From: Planctomycetaceae bacterium
GTDB taxonomy: Bacteria > Planctomycetota > Planctomycetia > Pirellulales > Pirellulaceae
Assembly (NCBI GenBank): GCA_016794985.1
Contig: JAEUIQ010000021.1
Location: forward strand, 209,357 to 273,356
Direction of reading: 5' to 3'
DNA length: 64,000 bases
The notes below the pieces were generated by a model, which saw only the letters and a program-made list of their open reading frames with translations, ran no database searches and had not been told where the DNA came from. Below, in pieces: positions 44,297 to 51,815 of this stretch; the first letter of the stretch is position 1; every line of letters begins with the position of its first letter. A program made the translations under genes and the position numbers.

Positions 44297-44982
44297 AACC
44301 GTTAGTTGCCCGAGGGCGAACGATTCGCGCGGTCGTTTTCGACATGGATGGGCTGATGTTCAACACCGAGGATTTGTACGACTTGGTCGGCCAGCAAATG
44401 TTGGCGCGTCGCGGACACCAATTCGATTTGGAGCTTAAGCTTCGAATGATGGGTCGCACGGCGTCGGTTGCCTTCGAAATCATGCGACAAGCATGCAATT
44501 TAACAGAGTCGATTGAAGAACTGAAACGCGAGAACGATCGGTTGTTCATGGCGTTGTTGGAAACGCAACTCGAGAAACTTCCTGGCCTTGATGTCTTGAT
44601 GACTTGGATTGCCCAGCGAAATTTGCCCTTGGGTCTGGCCACTAGTTCGCGGCGGTTTCTGGCAGAATACAAGCTACAACGCTTCGGTTTGACGCCCCAT
44701 TTTCGAGCGATCGTCACCGGCGACGAAGTGAAGCACGGGAAGCCAGACCCCGAGATCTATCTGGCGGTGGCCAAACAACTGAACGTGGCACCAAACGAGA
44801 TGCTGGCCTTCGAAGACAGTGTGGTCGGCTCGACGGCAGCCGCAGCGGCTGGGGCGTTTACGGTCGCCGTTCCTGGAAAACATGGTGAACAGTTGGATTA
44901 TTCCCATGTGGATCTGATCACCAACCGCTTGGATTCACCCGCGATACAAGAACTCTTCGCCGAGTCTGCTGATACGGTCTAA
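44284..44982 (+). CDS. HAD-superfamily hydrolase, beta-phosphoglucomutase/phosphatase-like
   Basis: A 232-aa cytoplasmic HAD hydrolase with cap. Motif I VFDMDGLMFNTE (about 18-29), motif II LATSSRRF (about 118-125), motif III KHGKPDPEIYLAVAK (about 149-163) and motif IV LAFEDSVVGSTAA (about 174-186) are complete; the DGxxxxTE and EDS pattern is that of phosphatases or beta-phosphoglucomutases that act on sugar phosphates or nucleotides. The GTG at 44284 has GGAGAAG directly upstream and overlaps the aminotransferase gene by 13 bases; TTG 44257 is the longer choice. It is the last gene of the SDR/aminotransferase operon. Confidence 0.88.
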   Translation: MSLLKPLVARGRTIRAVVFDMDGLMFNTEDLYDLVGQQMLARRGHQFDLELKLRMMGRTASVAFEIMRQACNLTESIEELKRENDRLFMALLETQLEKLPGLDVLMTWIAQRNLPLGLATSSRRFLAEYKLQRFGLTPHFRAIVTGDEVKHGKPDPEIYLAVAKQLNVAPNEMLAFEDSVVGSTAAAAAGAFTVAVPGKHGEQLDYSHVDLITNRLDSPAIQELFAESADTV

Positions 44983-45377
44983 CTGCTGGGTGAACGTTGC
45001 GCCGATTTCCGGTCCCAGCCAACCGAGAGACCGGCAGCGACATTGTGGTGGGCGTGGTCAGAGTTGAAATGAAGGAATCAAGGAATGAAGGGTGGGGCCC
45101 AACACGATTGGACACCAGACCCGCGTCATCGGTAGCAGCCACAGCGCCCGTGCGCCAAGCGGGGAATAGGCACACTCGAAGTGCGTGCACTCCAAGTGCC
45201 GTCTGCCATTGCTCGAGAACGAGAACGAGAACGAGAACGAGAACGAGAACGAGAACGAGAACGATTTGATGGTCACGGCCCGTGGAAAGGGCTTGCAACG
45301 GGTAATGATGGAATGACAGTTCGGCTCGGCAGACGAATTCGCATTGTCTGGGGCGAGCGTGAGCGAATGGTTGCGAA
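44983..45377. other. Intergenic region with a hexamer microsatellite, edge of the CRISPR-Cas remnant
   Basis: 395 bases between the HAD gene and the truncated csb2. It contains the (GAGAAC)8 tract at 45215-45262. In type I-G operons csx17 (cas8) would follow csb2; I find no trace of it here. Confidence 0.5.
45215..45262. repeat. Hexanucleotide microsatellite (GAGAAC)8
   Basis: Eight perfect copies of GAGAAC in 48 bases. It is intergenic; frames through it would give Arg-Glu or Leu-Val repeats and are not genes. Confidence 0.95.
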
Positions 45378-45965
45378 CTAAGATTCGGCAGCAAGCCAAC
45401 CCAAGCCGAAGTGAGAGGCGTATCCGAGAGCCAGGGGACCGGAAACGGGCTCGGCAAAATGGAGCTTCAGTGCAAACCCCACATCTTGTGGCGGAGCCAG
45501 CTTTCCATCGCGGCGACACCGTGCAAATCGCCGCCACTCGCTCGACAATTCAGGTGCGATTTCACGGACGCTCGGCAGCGGAAACAAGTTATGAGCCGCT
45601 TCTCCGGAAATGTGAGTGGGGAGAACGACTTTATCAGTCCGCTTAGGACCATTGTCCGTTTCGCCGCGTTTCCAGGACGGCACAAGCAGATTGGCCGAGT
45701 TGTCGGGAACGTAGAATTGTGTTGGAACTTCCGAAGCGACACCCTTACAAGCAACAATCTGTGGACTCGGTAATTCCTGTAGCCAACGCAAAGCCGGAGC
45801 GGCGCTCTCAATTCGCTGCCGTTCGTTCGATTTCGCGGCGGCCGCGGCAACCAATGCCTGAAAGAACCGTAGTGGCGATGGCGGCCACTCTGGTCCTCCA
45901 CCGTCGCAACGTCCGTGAACCAGCGGTTGCAAAAACCGAATGGTAAAGCGGAGGTAATCAGGCAT
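45378..45965 (-). pseudogene. csb2: Type I-G (I-U) Csb2 (Cas5-Cas6) with internal deletion
   Basis: Csb2 (GSU0054 family) is the fused Cas5/Cas6-like subunit of type I-G Cascade that also processes crRNA; intact proteins are roughly 450-550 aa. This one is 195 aa. The N-terminal part is typical: FTIRFLQPLVHG, GGPEWPPSPLRFFQALVAA (about 22-40), ALRWLQELPSPQI and TQFYVPDN. The C-terminal 25 residues are also typical: GFALKLHFAEPVSGPLALGY followed by HFGLGW, the Gly-rich RAMP loop. About 250 or more residues in between are missing, so the frame was kept by an internal deletion. Start ATG 45965 overlaps the csb1 stop by eight bases, the normal operon order. It is unlikely to work as Cas6 unless the lost part was dispensable. 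Confidence 0.75.
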
Positions 45966-46848
45966 TGTCGCCACCTTTGGTCGCGGCAGTCTTCTTACCC
46001 TTCTTACCCTTGGAATCTCCTTCGCCTTTCACATCGGCTTTGGCCTTTTCTTTGTCGAATGGAACTGTTTTGCTTTCCCCAACGCCGAATGTCTTCGCGG
46101 CAAGCGTCGCGAACTCCAAGGCCTCCGCGTGTGTGATCGTGCATGGCTTGCGATCGCCGTTCGGATAGACCTCAACGAATTCACTAGGTTTGTCCGGGTT
46201 CAACACCAAAATACAACCTTGTCGTAAATAGCCGGACGTATTGTGCGTGAACGCCACGAGGCTCAATCCAAGGATATACCGACGAAGTTCGAGCGTCTTC
46301 GCGGCGTCGTTTCCAGCGTGCAATAAACGAATTGCGGCGAGTCCCAGAGTTGCAGTTCTCAGTATTCCGCCGTCGGCAATGACACCACCGTGGGAAGCAG
46401 TTGCCGGAACGTGAATAAATCCGCGTTCCGAATAGGAATCTTTAGTTGCCTTATCAGTGGGCTCGTCAAGCAATTGGTCGTTGACGTATTCGGTTGCAGG
46501 ATTGAACTGGGCAGAGCGTGTGAGCCTGCGGACGTCGTAAGCGCGGATTGTAGACGCGATCACCCGAGGCAGTTTGGCTTGTTTATCACGCGAATCCCAA
46601 ACACCAAACACAAGCGAAGTCGGCGCTAGCTTCGCGAGTTCTGTCGCGTCGCCTTTCAATACACTGCGAAACGCAGACTGCAAACCTGAATGATGCGACG
46701 AGCAACGGACCAACGCATCTCCCGCACGATGTCCTGCTTCCAATATGCTTACGTTTTTCTCTCCTGCCGTTACGACAATCTGTGGAAACCGCACTTCGTC
46801 CGCACCAACAGGCGAACCGATTGCCGCTGTGCCGGAAATGTTGCACAT
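45958..46848 (-). pseudogene. csb1: Type I-G (I-U) Csb1 (Cas7), 5'-truncated
   Basis: Csb1 (GSU0053 family) is the Cas7 backbone subunit of type I-G Cascade. The retained part begins about where intact proteins read L-x-H-R-x-x-D-A: FPQIVVTAGEKNVSILEAGH, then RAGDALVRCS, APTSLVFGVWDSR (about 70-82), LPRVIASTIRAYDVRRLTR and HGGVIADGGILRTATLGLAA (about 152-171). The first 80-110 residues of the family, with the LLDSxQSQANRxE motif, are absent: upstream the sequence turns into 9-bp GATC repeats that extend the frame to 46929 as a nonsense Ile/Leu/Cys string. ATG 46848 is the first Met after the repeat. The C-terminus ends in a Lys-rich tail. Loss of the N-terminal segment should prevent Cas7 assembly. 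Confidence 0.78.
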
Positions 46849-46878
46849 CCGTGCCTTCGCCGTTTCGTTTTCGGCAAG

Positions 46879-47004
46879 GATCAGATCGATCAGACAGATC
46901 AGACAGATCAGGCAGATCAGACCGATCAAGGATCAGACAGATCAGTCCAATCCGGCAGATCGGTCCGATCACGGATCCGTCCGATCCGGCAGATCCGTCC
47001 GATC
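46879..47004. repeat. GATC-phased 9-bp repeat block at the broken end of csb1
   Basis: GATC recurs every nine bases for long runs (46888, 46897, 46906, 46915, 46924, then 46931, 46940, an imperfect unit near 46949, 46958, 46967, then 46974, 46983, 46992, 47001). The unit is GATCRGNCN. The block begins where csb1 similarity ends and stops 115 bases before the four-helix gene. Confidence 0.85.
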
Positions 47005-47118
47005 AAGAATTCGTTCCACCTTCGTTCTACCTGTGACCTGATGTGTCACTGGGGTGTGGTCACGTTGTCGTTTTCTGGGGCGGGCTTTCTTCAACCATAC
47101 GAGAATGGGAACTGGACC

Positions 47119-48096
47119 ATGACACGGATTCGAAAATCGGGTGGGTATCGCCAATTGGCGTCGTTCCAAACCACGACCCTGATCTACGATGCAACGGTGT
47201 GGTTTTGTGAAAAATTTGTCGATCGGTTCTCGCGAACCGGCGACCAAATGGTGCAAGCCGCAAGGTCTGGGCGGCAGAATATCGCGGAAGGCTCTCGGGC
47301 GGGGGCAACTTCTTCTCAAACCGAATTGCGTTTAATCAATGTTGCCCGCGCAAGTTTGGAAGAATTGTTGTTGGACTTTGAAGATTACCTGCGGCATCGG
47401 CGGTTGAAGCTGTGGGATTCCAACGGCCCGGAAGCCAAAGCCGTCAGACAGGTGGCGTGGGGCAAGAAAACAGATCGGTCGGATCGGACGGATCATGATC
47501 GGTCGGATCCGGCAGATCGGTCCGATCTAACCAAACTAACGGACGAACAACGCTGGGAACTATATTCGCAATGGTTGGACCATGCGGACCCGGCGGTGCG
47601 CTCCAACGCGGTGATTTGTTTGATTCATCAAGCCAACTATTTATTGGATCAACAATTGGATGCTTTGGAAGCTCAATTCATCAACGGCGGTGGTTATAGC
47701 GAACAGTTGGCCACCGCGCGATTGACCAAGCGGGCGGGAGATCGGCGGCAGGCTCCGGTTTCGGCGTTCCACGCGACGCCAACCTACCGATCCACTCAAC
47801 CGGTCGAATTGCAGGCAAGGGGCAGCGGTTCTGGTTCGGCGATTGAACCGCCGCTGCGTCGTGAGTCAGGAAGTGTTGGATCGTCCACGCCGAAATCGTA
47901 CGGCCTGGGAATTCGTTGTTCCACGACGGCGGCCCACCGCGACGTACGCTCGGTCGCGGCCACAGAGAAACCGCCCGTCTGTCCGCGCTGTGACGGGTTA
48001 ATGACACTGCGGACGGCAAAAACGGGGCGACATGCGGGGAGCCAATTTTGGGGCTGTGTCGAGTATCCCAATTGCCAAGGGACGGCCGAGGTCTGA
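47119..48096 (+). CDS. Four-helix-bundle suffix domain protein with C-terminal zinc ribbon
   Basis: A 325-aa protein of the four-helix-bundle (S23/IVP-like) group. GGYRQLASFQTTTLIYDATV (about 8-27) and the signature AARSGRQNIAEGSRAGATSS (about 46-65), then NVARASLEELLLDFEDYL, form the bundle. A variable Asp/Arg/Ser linker (about 119-137) is encoded by 9-bp GATC repeats; the suffix domain continues with DEQRWELYSQWL and NAVICLIHQANYLLDQQL. The chain ends in a topoisomerase-type zinc ribbon with CPRCDGLM and GCVEYPNCQG (four Cys, about 290-321). ATG 47119 is chosen; the long upstream frame to 46690 only reads through repeats and antisense csb1. Molecular role is unknown; zinc ribbon and basic helices suggest nucleic-acid binding. 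It sits between csb1 and cas1 remnants. Confidence 0.78.
   Translation: MTRIRKSGGYRQLASFQTTTLIYDATVWFCEKFVDRFSRTGDQMVQAARSGRQNIAEGSRAGATSSQTELRLINVARASLEELLLDFEDYLRHRRLKLWDSNGPEAKAVRQVAWGKKTDRSDRTDHDRSDPADRSDLTKLTDEQRWELYSQWLDHADPAVRSNAVICLIHQANYLLDQQLDALEAQFINGGGYSEQLATARLTKRAGDRRQAPVSAFHATPTYRSTQPVELQARGSGSGSAIEPPLRRESGSVGSSTPKSYGLGIRCSTTAAHRDVRSVAATEKPPVCPRCDGLMTLRTAKTGRHAGSQFWGCVEYPNCQGTAEV
47473..47527. repeat. GATC-phased 9-bp repeats inside the four-helix gene
   Basis: GATC at 47473, 47482, 47491, 47497, 47506, 47515 and 47524, with the unit GATCGGTCG or relatives. They encode the Asp/Arg/Ser linker and are the same repeat type as the block at 46879-47004. Confidence 0.85.
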
Positions 48097-48133
48097 GCCG
48101 TATTCCGAACGTCAGCTTGGTTCTCGCAGCGTG

Positions 48134-48789
48134 ACCTTGGCAAGCGACGCTGATGGCGTGTTGGCGGCTGCGGCTTACTTTGCCGAGTTCGGCGGCATGT
48201 TGAAGTGGGAGCCAACGCCGATCCGTTTATCGAGGAGAATCCAATGGCGTCAGCAGCCGAGATCCAAGCTGCGAAAGAGGCGGCCAGAGAATCCGGAACT
48301 GCGAATCGGTCGTGGGCCACGTTCGATTTTCGGTATCGCAACCGTCGCCCGCCGCGCGATCCGGTGAATGCCCTGTTGTCGTTGGCGTATAGTGTGTTGG
48401 CGAAAGAGTTAACCATTACCTGTGCGATGGTGGGTTTGGACCCGTATTTGGGCTACTATCACCAACCCCGATACGGCAGGCCGGCGTTGGCGTTGGACTT
48501 GATGGAGCCGTTTCGACCGTTGATTGCGGAGTCGGCCGTGTTGTCGGCGATCAATAGTCGGATGGTGACCGTCAATGATTTTGTGCAGGCCGGTGATGCC
48601 GTGAGTCTGACACCGAACGGAAGAAAGCAGTTTTTTCTGGCGTTTGAATCACGGATGGATTCGTTAGTGCCGCACCCGTTGTTCGGGTATCGAGTCAGCT
48701 ATCGAAGAATGTTAGAAATTCAAACTCGGCTCTTGGCCCGCATGTTGTGTGGAGAGATAGCGACTTATCCAGTCTTTGTGACGAGGTAG
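48134..48789 (+). pseudogene. cas1: Cas1 remnant, N-terminally truncated and frameshifted
   Basis: C-terminal part of a type I Cas1 integrase. The last reading frame (from about 48242) has [20 protein letters not shown], then [20 protein letters not shown] and [11 protein letters not shown], which keep the active-site His and Asp of the family, and ends with [20 protein letters not shown]. The preceding segment, [18 protein letters not shown] at about 48149-48205, belongs to Cas1 too but lies in another frame (+2 versus +1 phase), so a frameshift lies between about 48205 and 48250. Where Cas1 has GxEG with the third metal ligand, the frame reads DGVL, so the Glu seems lost. The N-terminal beta domain, and any Cas4 fusion expected in type I-G, are missing: the four-helix gene ends just upstream. 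No cas2 is visible downstream. Confidence 0.78.
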
Positions 48790-48791
48790 TA

Positions 48792-48815
48792 GAACCGCCT
48801 GTCCCCAGGCGGTTC
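48792..48815. terminator. Perfect 10-bp hairpin after cas1
   Basis: GAACCGCCTG, loop TCCC, then CAGGCGGTTC, starting two bases after the cas1 stop. A short T-run (TTTTT near 48827) comes late, so termination efficiency is uncertain. Confidence 0.5.
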
Positions 48816-49023
48816 ATGGTTCTTGCTTTTTCGGCGGAAAAACGCTGCGAGCGGTTGGATGGCGCCGAAAAGCTGGAGTTTGCTCGCGAGGCACAAGTTG
48901 TTGAGAGTACACGATTTAGGTAGACGGGACTTGCGATGGTCCGAACCAAGCAGTACGTTAAGTGGGGCCTGATCGCGGCGCGGCGTTTTTAACCCCAAAA
49001 ACAAGCCTAGCCGCACCCGGCCC
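48816..49023 (+). other. Putative CRISPR leader region
   Basis: About 210 bases between the cas1 remnant and the first repeat. The repeats closest to this end are the least mutated and the repeat reads toward ATTGAAGC (5'-handle type) on the plus strand, so the leader should be here. It is not strongly A/T rich. I see no intact cas2. Confidence 0.45.
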
Positions 49024-49645
49024 CTTTCCGTGATGTCAAAGTCACGGCCTCATTGAAGCACATTCGTCGCGGCCACTGGACGTTACACTCCCACAAGCTT
49101 TCCGTGATGTCAAAGTCACGGCCTCATTGAAGCTATGCGCGATGGACTTCATCGCGTTTATGCGTCACACAACTTTCCGTGATGTCAAAGTCACGGCCTT
49201 ATTGAAGCAGCCAGAGCAGTTGGACCGTAGGAACGGTCCACTACACTTTTCGTGATGTCAAAGTCACGGCCTCATTGAAGCAACCAAAACAGTTGGACCG
49301 TAGGAACGTTCCACTACACTTTCCGTAATGTCAAAGTCACGGCCTTATTGGAGCAGCCAGAGAAGTTGGACCGTAGGAACGGTCCACTACACTTTCCGTG
49401 ATGTCAAAGTGACGGCCTTATTGAAGCAGCCAGAGCAGTTGGACCGTAGGAACGTTCCACTACACTTTCCGTAATGTCAAAGTGACGGCCTTATTGAAGC
49501 AATCAAAACAGTTGGACCGTAGGAACGGTCCACTACACTTTCCGTAATGTCAAAGTGACGGCCTTATTGAAGCAGCCAGAGCAGTTGGACCGAAGGAACG
49601 GTCCACTACACTTTCCGAGATTTCAAAGTGACGGCCTTATTGAAG
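49024..49645 (+). CRISPR. CRISPR array of nine repeats, spacers collapsed into a near-identical satellite
   Basis: Nine 36-bp repeats start at 49024, 49098, 49173, 49246, 49319, 49392, 49465, 49538 and 49611. The first is CTTTCCGTGATGTCAAAG followed by TCACGGCCTCATTGAAGC; CCGTGA/TCACGG forms the hairpin and ATTGAAGC the expected 5' handle, so transcription is rightward. Repeats decay to the right (TCACGG becomes TGACGG, GTGATG becomes GTAATG; the last loses its final base). Spacers 1 and 2 (38 and 39 bp) are unique. Spacers 3-8 are all 37 bp and share CAGTTGGACCGTAGGAACG plus TCCACTACA; their first ten bases come in two types in the order A-B-A-A-B-A. The shared spacer holds TGGACCGT-AGGA-ACGGTCCA, a hairpin. 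The repeat type fits the nearby type I-G remnants. Confidence 0.9.
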
Positions 49646-49692
49646 TCGGTCTCTCGGCGTCCCCGCGCCTCCGCGCCTCCGCGTGAAATCTT

Positions 49693-50000
49693 CTTTCCGC
49701 GACGCAACACGCACGGCCTTATTGAGGCGTGATAGGTTTCGGCGGCGACGCCCATCCCTCACACCCAACGCATTGAAGGGTTTTTTCTTATCGACGCAAC
49801 ACCGACGCAATCGAAGGCGATGTCATCCTTTCAGCGACGCAATTCTCGCGGCCATATCGCCGCAACACCGGCGCAATCGAACGCAATATCTTTTCCATGA
49901 CGTAACACTCACGGCCTCATTGAAGCAGCCTCTCCGCCTCCCCGCGCCCTCCGCGTGAAATCTTCTTGCCCCGACGTAACTCGCTTGGCCTCATCGAAGC
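49693..50000 (+). repeat. Scattered decayed CRISPR repeats downstream of the array
   Basis: Repeat-like 36-bp segments at 49693-49728 (ends GCACGGCCTTATTGAGGC), about 49828-49863 (weak), 49891-49926 (ends TCACGGCCTCATTGAAGC) and 49965-50000 (ends GCTTGGCCTCATCGAAGC). The stretches before the first and last of these both contain CCTCCGCGTGAAATCTT, so even here the spacers are related. A partial relative of the array's repeated spacer core (CCGTCGGAACGGTCCAT) occurs at 50094-50110. The rest of 49646-50159 holds no gene. Confidence 0.7.
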
Positions 50001-50159
50001 TTGCGGTCCGACGAATCCGACCAAGGGTGCGATCGGCGAGGTTGGCCTTGGTGCGATCGGAAGACGCGGCCAATTTGAGGCCGACGTATTGAGCCGTCGG
50101 AACGGTCCATCGCAAAGGGCGTGTGAATCGCTTGAACCGGTTCGAGAGAGTTGGCTCAA

Positions 50160-51815
50160 CTAGTTCGGACGCGGGAAGACTGGCCAGACGGGCGCTTCGG
50201 TGCGGTTGTAGACTTGGCGACCATTGACGAAAGCTAACTCTACATAAGTTCGGTAGTCCAACGGTGGGCCATCCAATAACAAAACGTCCGCGTCTTTGCC
50301 TACTTCCAAACTGCCGAGTCGGTCCGCGAGTCCTAACATCCGCGCGGGCACGATCGTCAAGGCTTCCAACGCTTTCGATTGACTGGCGCCGCCGCGAACA
50401 GCAAACATGGCTTCCAACGCCAAGCTGGTCAGGTCACGACCTGCCAAACCGTCCAAGCTGACCGAAGCCGACAACGGAGTAATCGCAAACGGAATACCCC
50501 GCGCTTCCAATAAGTTGGGCAATTCGACGAAGCTCCCCGACCGGTCCTCTTCGCCACGCCGAGCATCGCGACGATTTCTCGGCGTGATCACCACACCCGC
50601 TCCGGATTCAGCCAACTCGGGTATGGTCAACCAACCTTCCGTGACTCCATCCAAACACAACTTGTAATCTAGTTCTTGGGCCAGCGCTACCATGCTACGA
50701 ATCTCGCCGACGGACTCGGCTCGCGTTCGCAAGCGAATCTCACCTTTAACCAACGCCAGCATTTGATCCGTTATCTGGCCTTTGGCCGGTGCTCGCGGTC
50801 GCTCTTGTCCTTCCTTCAAGTTTTGCAGGGCCTTTTCGTGCTCCGCTAACTTCGCCAAATATTCGCGAGCTTCTGTGATCTGACGCCGCCAATTGTGTTG
50901 ATTGAGGGCCCCAGACAGGGAACCTGGGACGACGTCATAAAAGACATCCGGCTTGACCAACATCCCATCCAAGTGCCCATAACTCAGTTTGATGACGGCA
51001 TGATTGCGAGTGGTAATGGGCGTGGGTGGCGTTTCCTCGATCGGCTCAAAGATCAATGCGGGCAAACCGCAGCAGGGACACAATGACACCGGACGACCGT
51101 AGTCGATGTCTGCTTGATCCTCGGTCAACGCCGCTAGTACCTCATCCGCTTCCAAGCCCAAGAACCGATCCTCAGCGCGACGCCGGCGCCCGCCCGGTCC
51201 TCCCGGTGATAACTGGGCACAACCTGCAGTGATTCCGACGCCTAATGCAAATCGCATGCTGTTATCAAACGGGTTCATGGCATCGGCCAACTGACTTGCT
51301 CCCGAGGGAGTGCCGGTGATGCCGGTGTTGGAAAGATTGAGCGTGATGAAGCCCGGGGTGACCACTTTGCCGGGCGCTTCGATGATCTGGTATTCCGCAG
51401 GAATTTCCAAACCTTGTCCAATGCCAACAATCTTCCCGTCACGCAGCAGGATCGTTGCATTGCGAACGACTCCTTGGGTGACCGTATGCGCGTCGGCACC
51501 GCGGATCGCGATCGGCGGCGACTTTAGTGCAGCGGGTTTGGTTTCATTCTTCGCCGGTTCAGGCGAAGGTGTTGGAGTTTGAGCGAAGACGGAACTGCAC
51601 AACAGACTGAAGCAGCCAAGCACGAGAACCGAGTTGGGAATTCGGGTTACAACCGATCTGCCTCGGTTGCGACGAGTGCGACCTTCCACGGAAGCAGTCC
51701 GCAGGGGAACCGGAGCGGGAGTCAACTTGCCGTTCGCAAGGTGGGCCAGGAAACACGCTCGAACCAAGTTCGCGAGGCAGACACGAAGTTGGCCGAATAA
51801 ATTAGCGGTTTTCAT
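50160..51815 (-). CDS. Amidohydrolase-like protein without metal ligands, last gene of operon
   Basis: A 551-aa member of the amidohydrolase (imidazolonepropionase-like) fold. The beta-sandwich composite domain is clear (NATILLRDGKIVGIGQGLEI and KDADVLLLDGPPLDYRTYVE), as is the late barrel region LEALTIVPARMLGLADRLGS. The strand-1 motif, usually P-G-x-I-D-x-H-x-H, reads VVTPGFITLNLSNTG, and the later barrel His and Asp ligands are also absent (GAGVVITPRNRR, AITPLSASVSLDG). A CPCCG cysteine cluster at about 249-253 is unusual. ATG 51815 has AAGGGAAG upstream and overlaps the preceding gene by 14 bases, but its hydrophobic export segment (IPNSVLVLGCFSLLCSSVFA) comes only at about 58-77 after an Arg-rich stretch. 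It is probably not a metal hydrolase. Confidence 0.82.
   Translation of the reverse strand: MKTANLFGQLRVCLANLVRACFLAHLANGKLTPAPVPLRTASVEGRTRRNRGRSVVTRIPNSVLVLGCFSLLCSSVFAQTPTPSPEPAKNETKPAALKSPPIAIRGADAHTVTQGVVRNATILLRDGKIVGIGQGLEIPAEYQIIEAPGKVVTPGFITLNLSNTGITGTPSGASQLADAMNPFDNSMRFALGVGITAGCAQLSPGGPGGRRRRAEDRFLGLEADEVLAALTEDQADIDYGRPVSLCPCCGLPALIFEPIEETPPTPITTRNHAVIKLSYGHLDGMLVKPDVFYDVVPGSLSGALNQHNWRRQITEAREYLAKLAEHEKALQNLKEGQERPRAPAKGQITDQMLALVKGEIRLRTRAESVGEIRSMVALAQELDYKLCLDGVTEGWLTIPELAESGAGVVITPRNRRDARRGEEDRSGSFVELPNLLEARGIPFAITPLSASVSLDGLAGRDLTSLALEAMFAVRGGASQSKALEALTIVPARMLGLADRLGSLEVGKDADVLLLDGPPLDYRTYVELAFVNGRQVYNRTEAPVWPVFPRPN

Noticed and set aside
45181..45381. Plus-strand frame rich in Arg-Glu repeats
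   Set aside because: It is a by-product of the (GAGAAC)8 tract and overlaps the csb2 remnant.
46690..47118. N-terminal extension of the four-helix gene
   Set aside because: The upstream part of the frame only reads antisense csb1 and the GATC repeats; family similarity begins at 47119.
49024..50000. Array read as a functional CRISPR system
   Set aside because: No cas3, csx17 or cas2 is visible, cas1/csb1/csb2 are broken, and the spacers are copies of each other.
44983..50160. Insertion sequence or transposon as the cause of the cas gene loss
   Set aside because: No transposase frame, terminal inverted repeats or target duplications could be seen.
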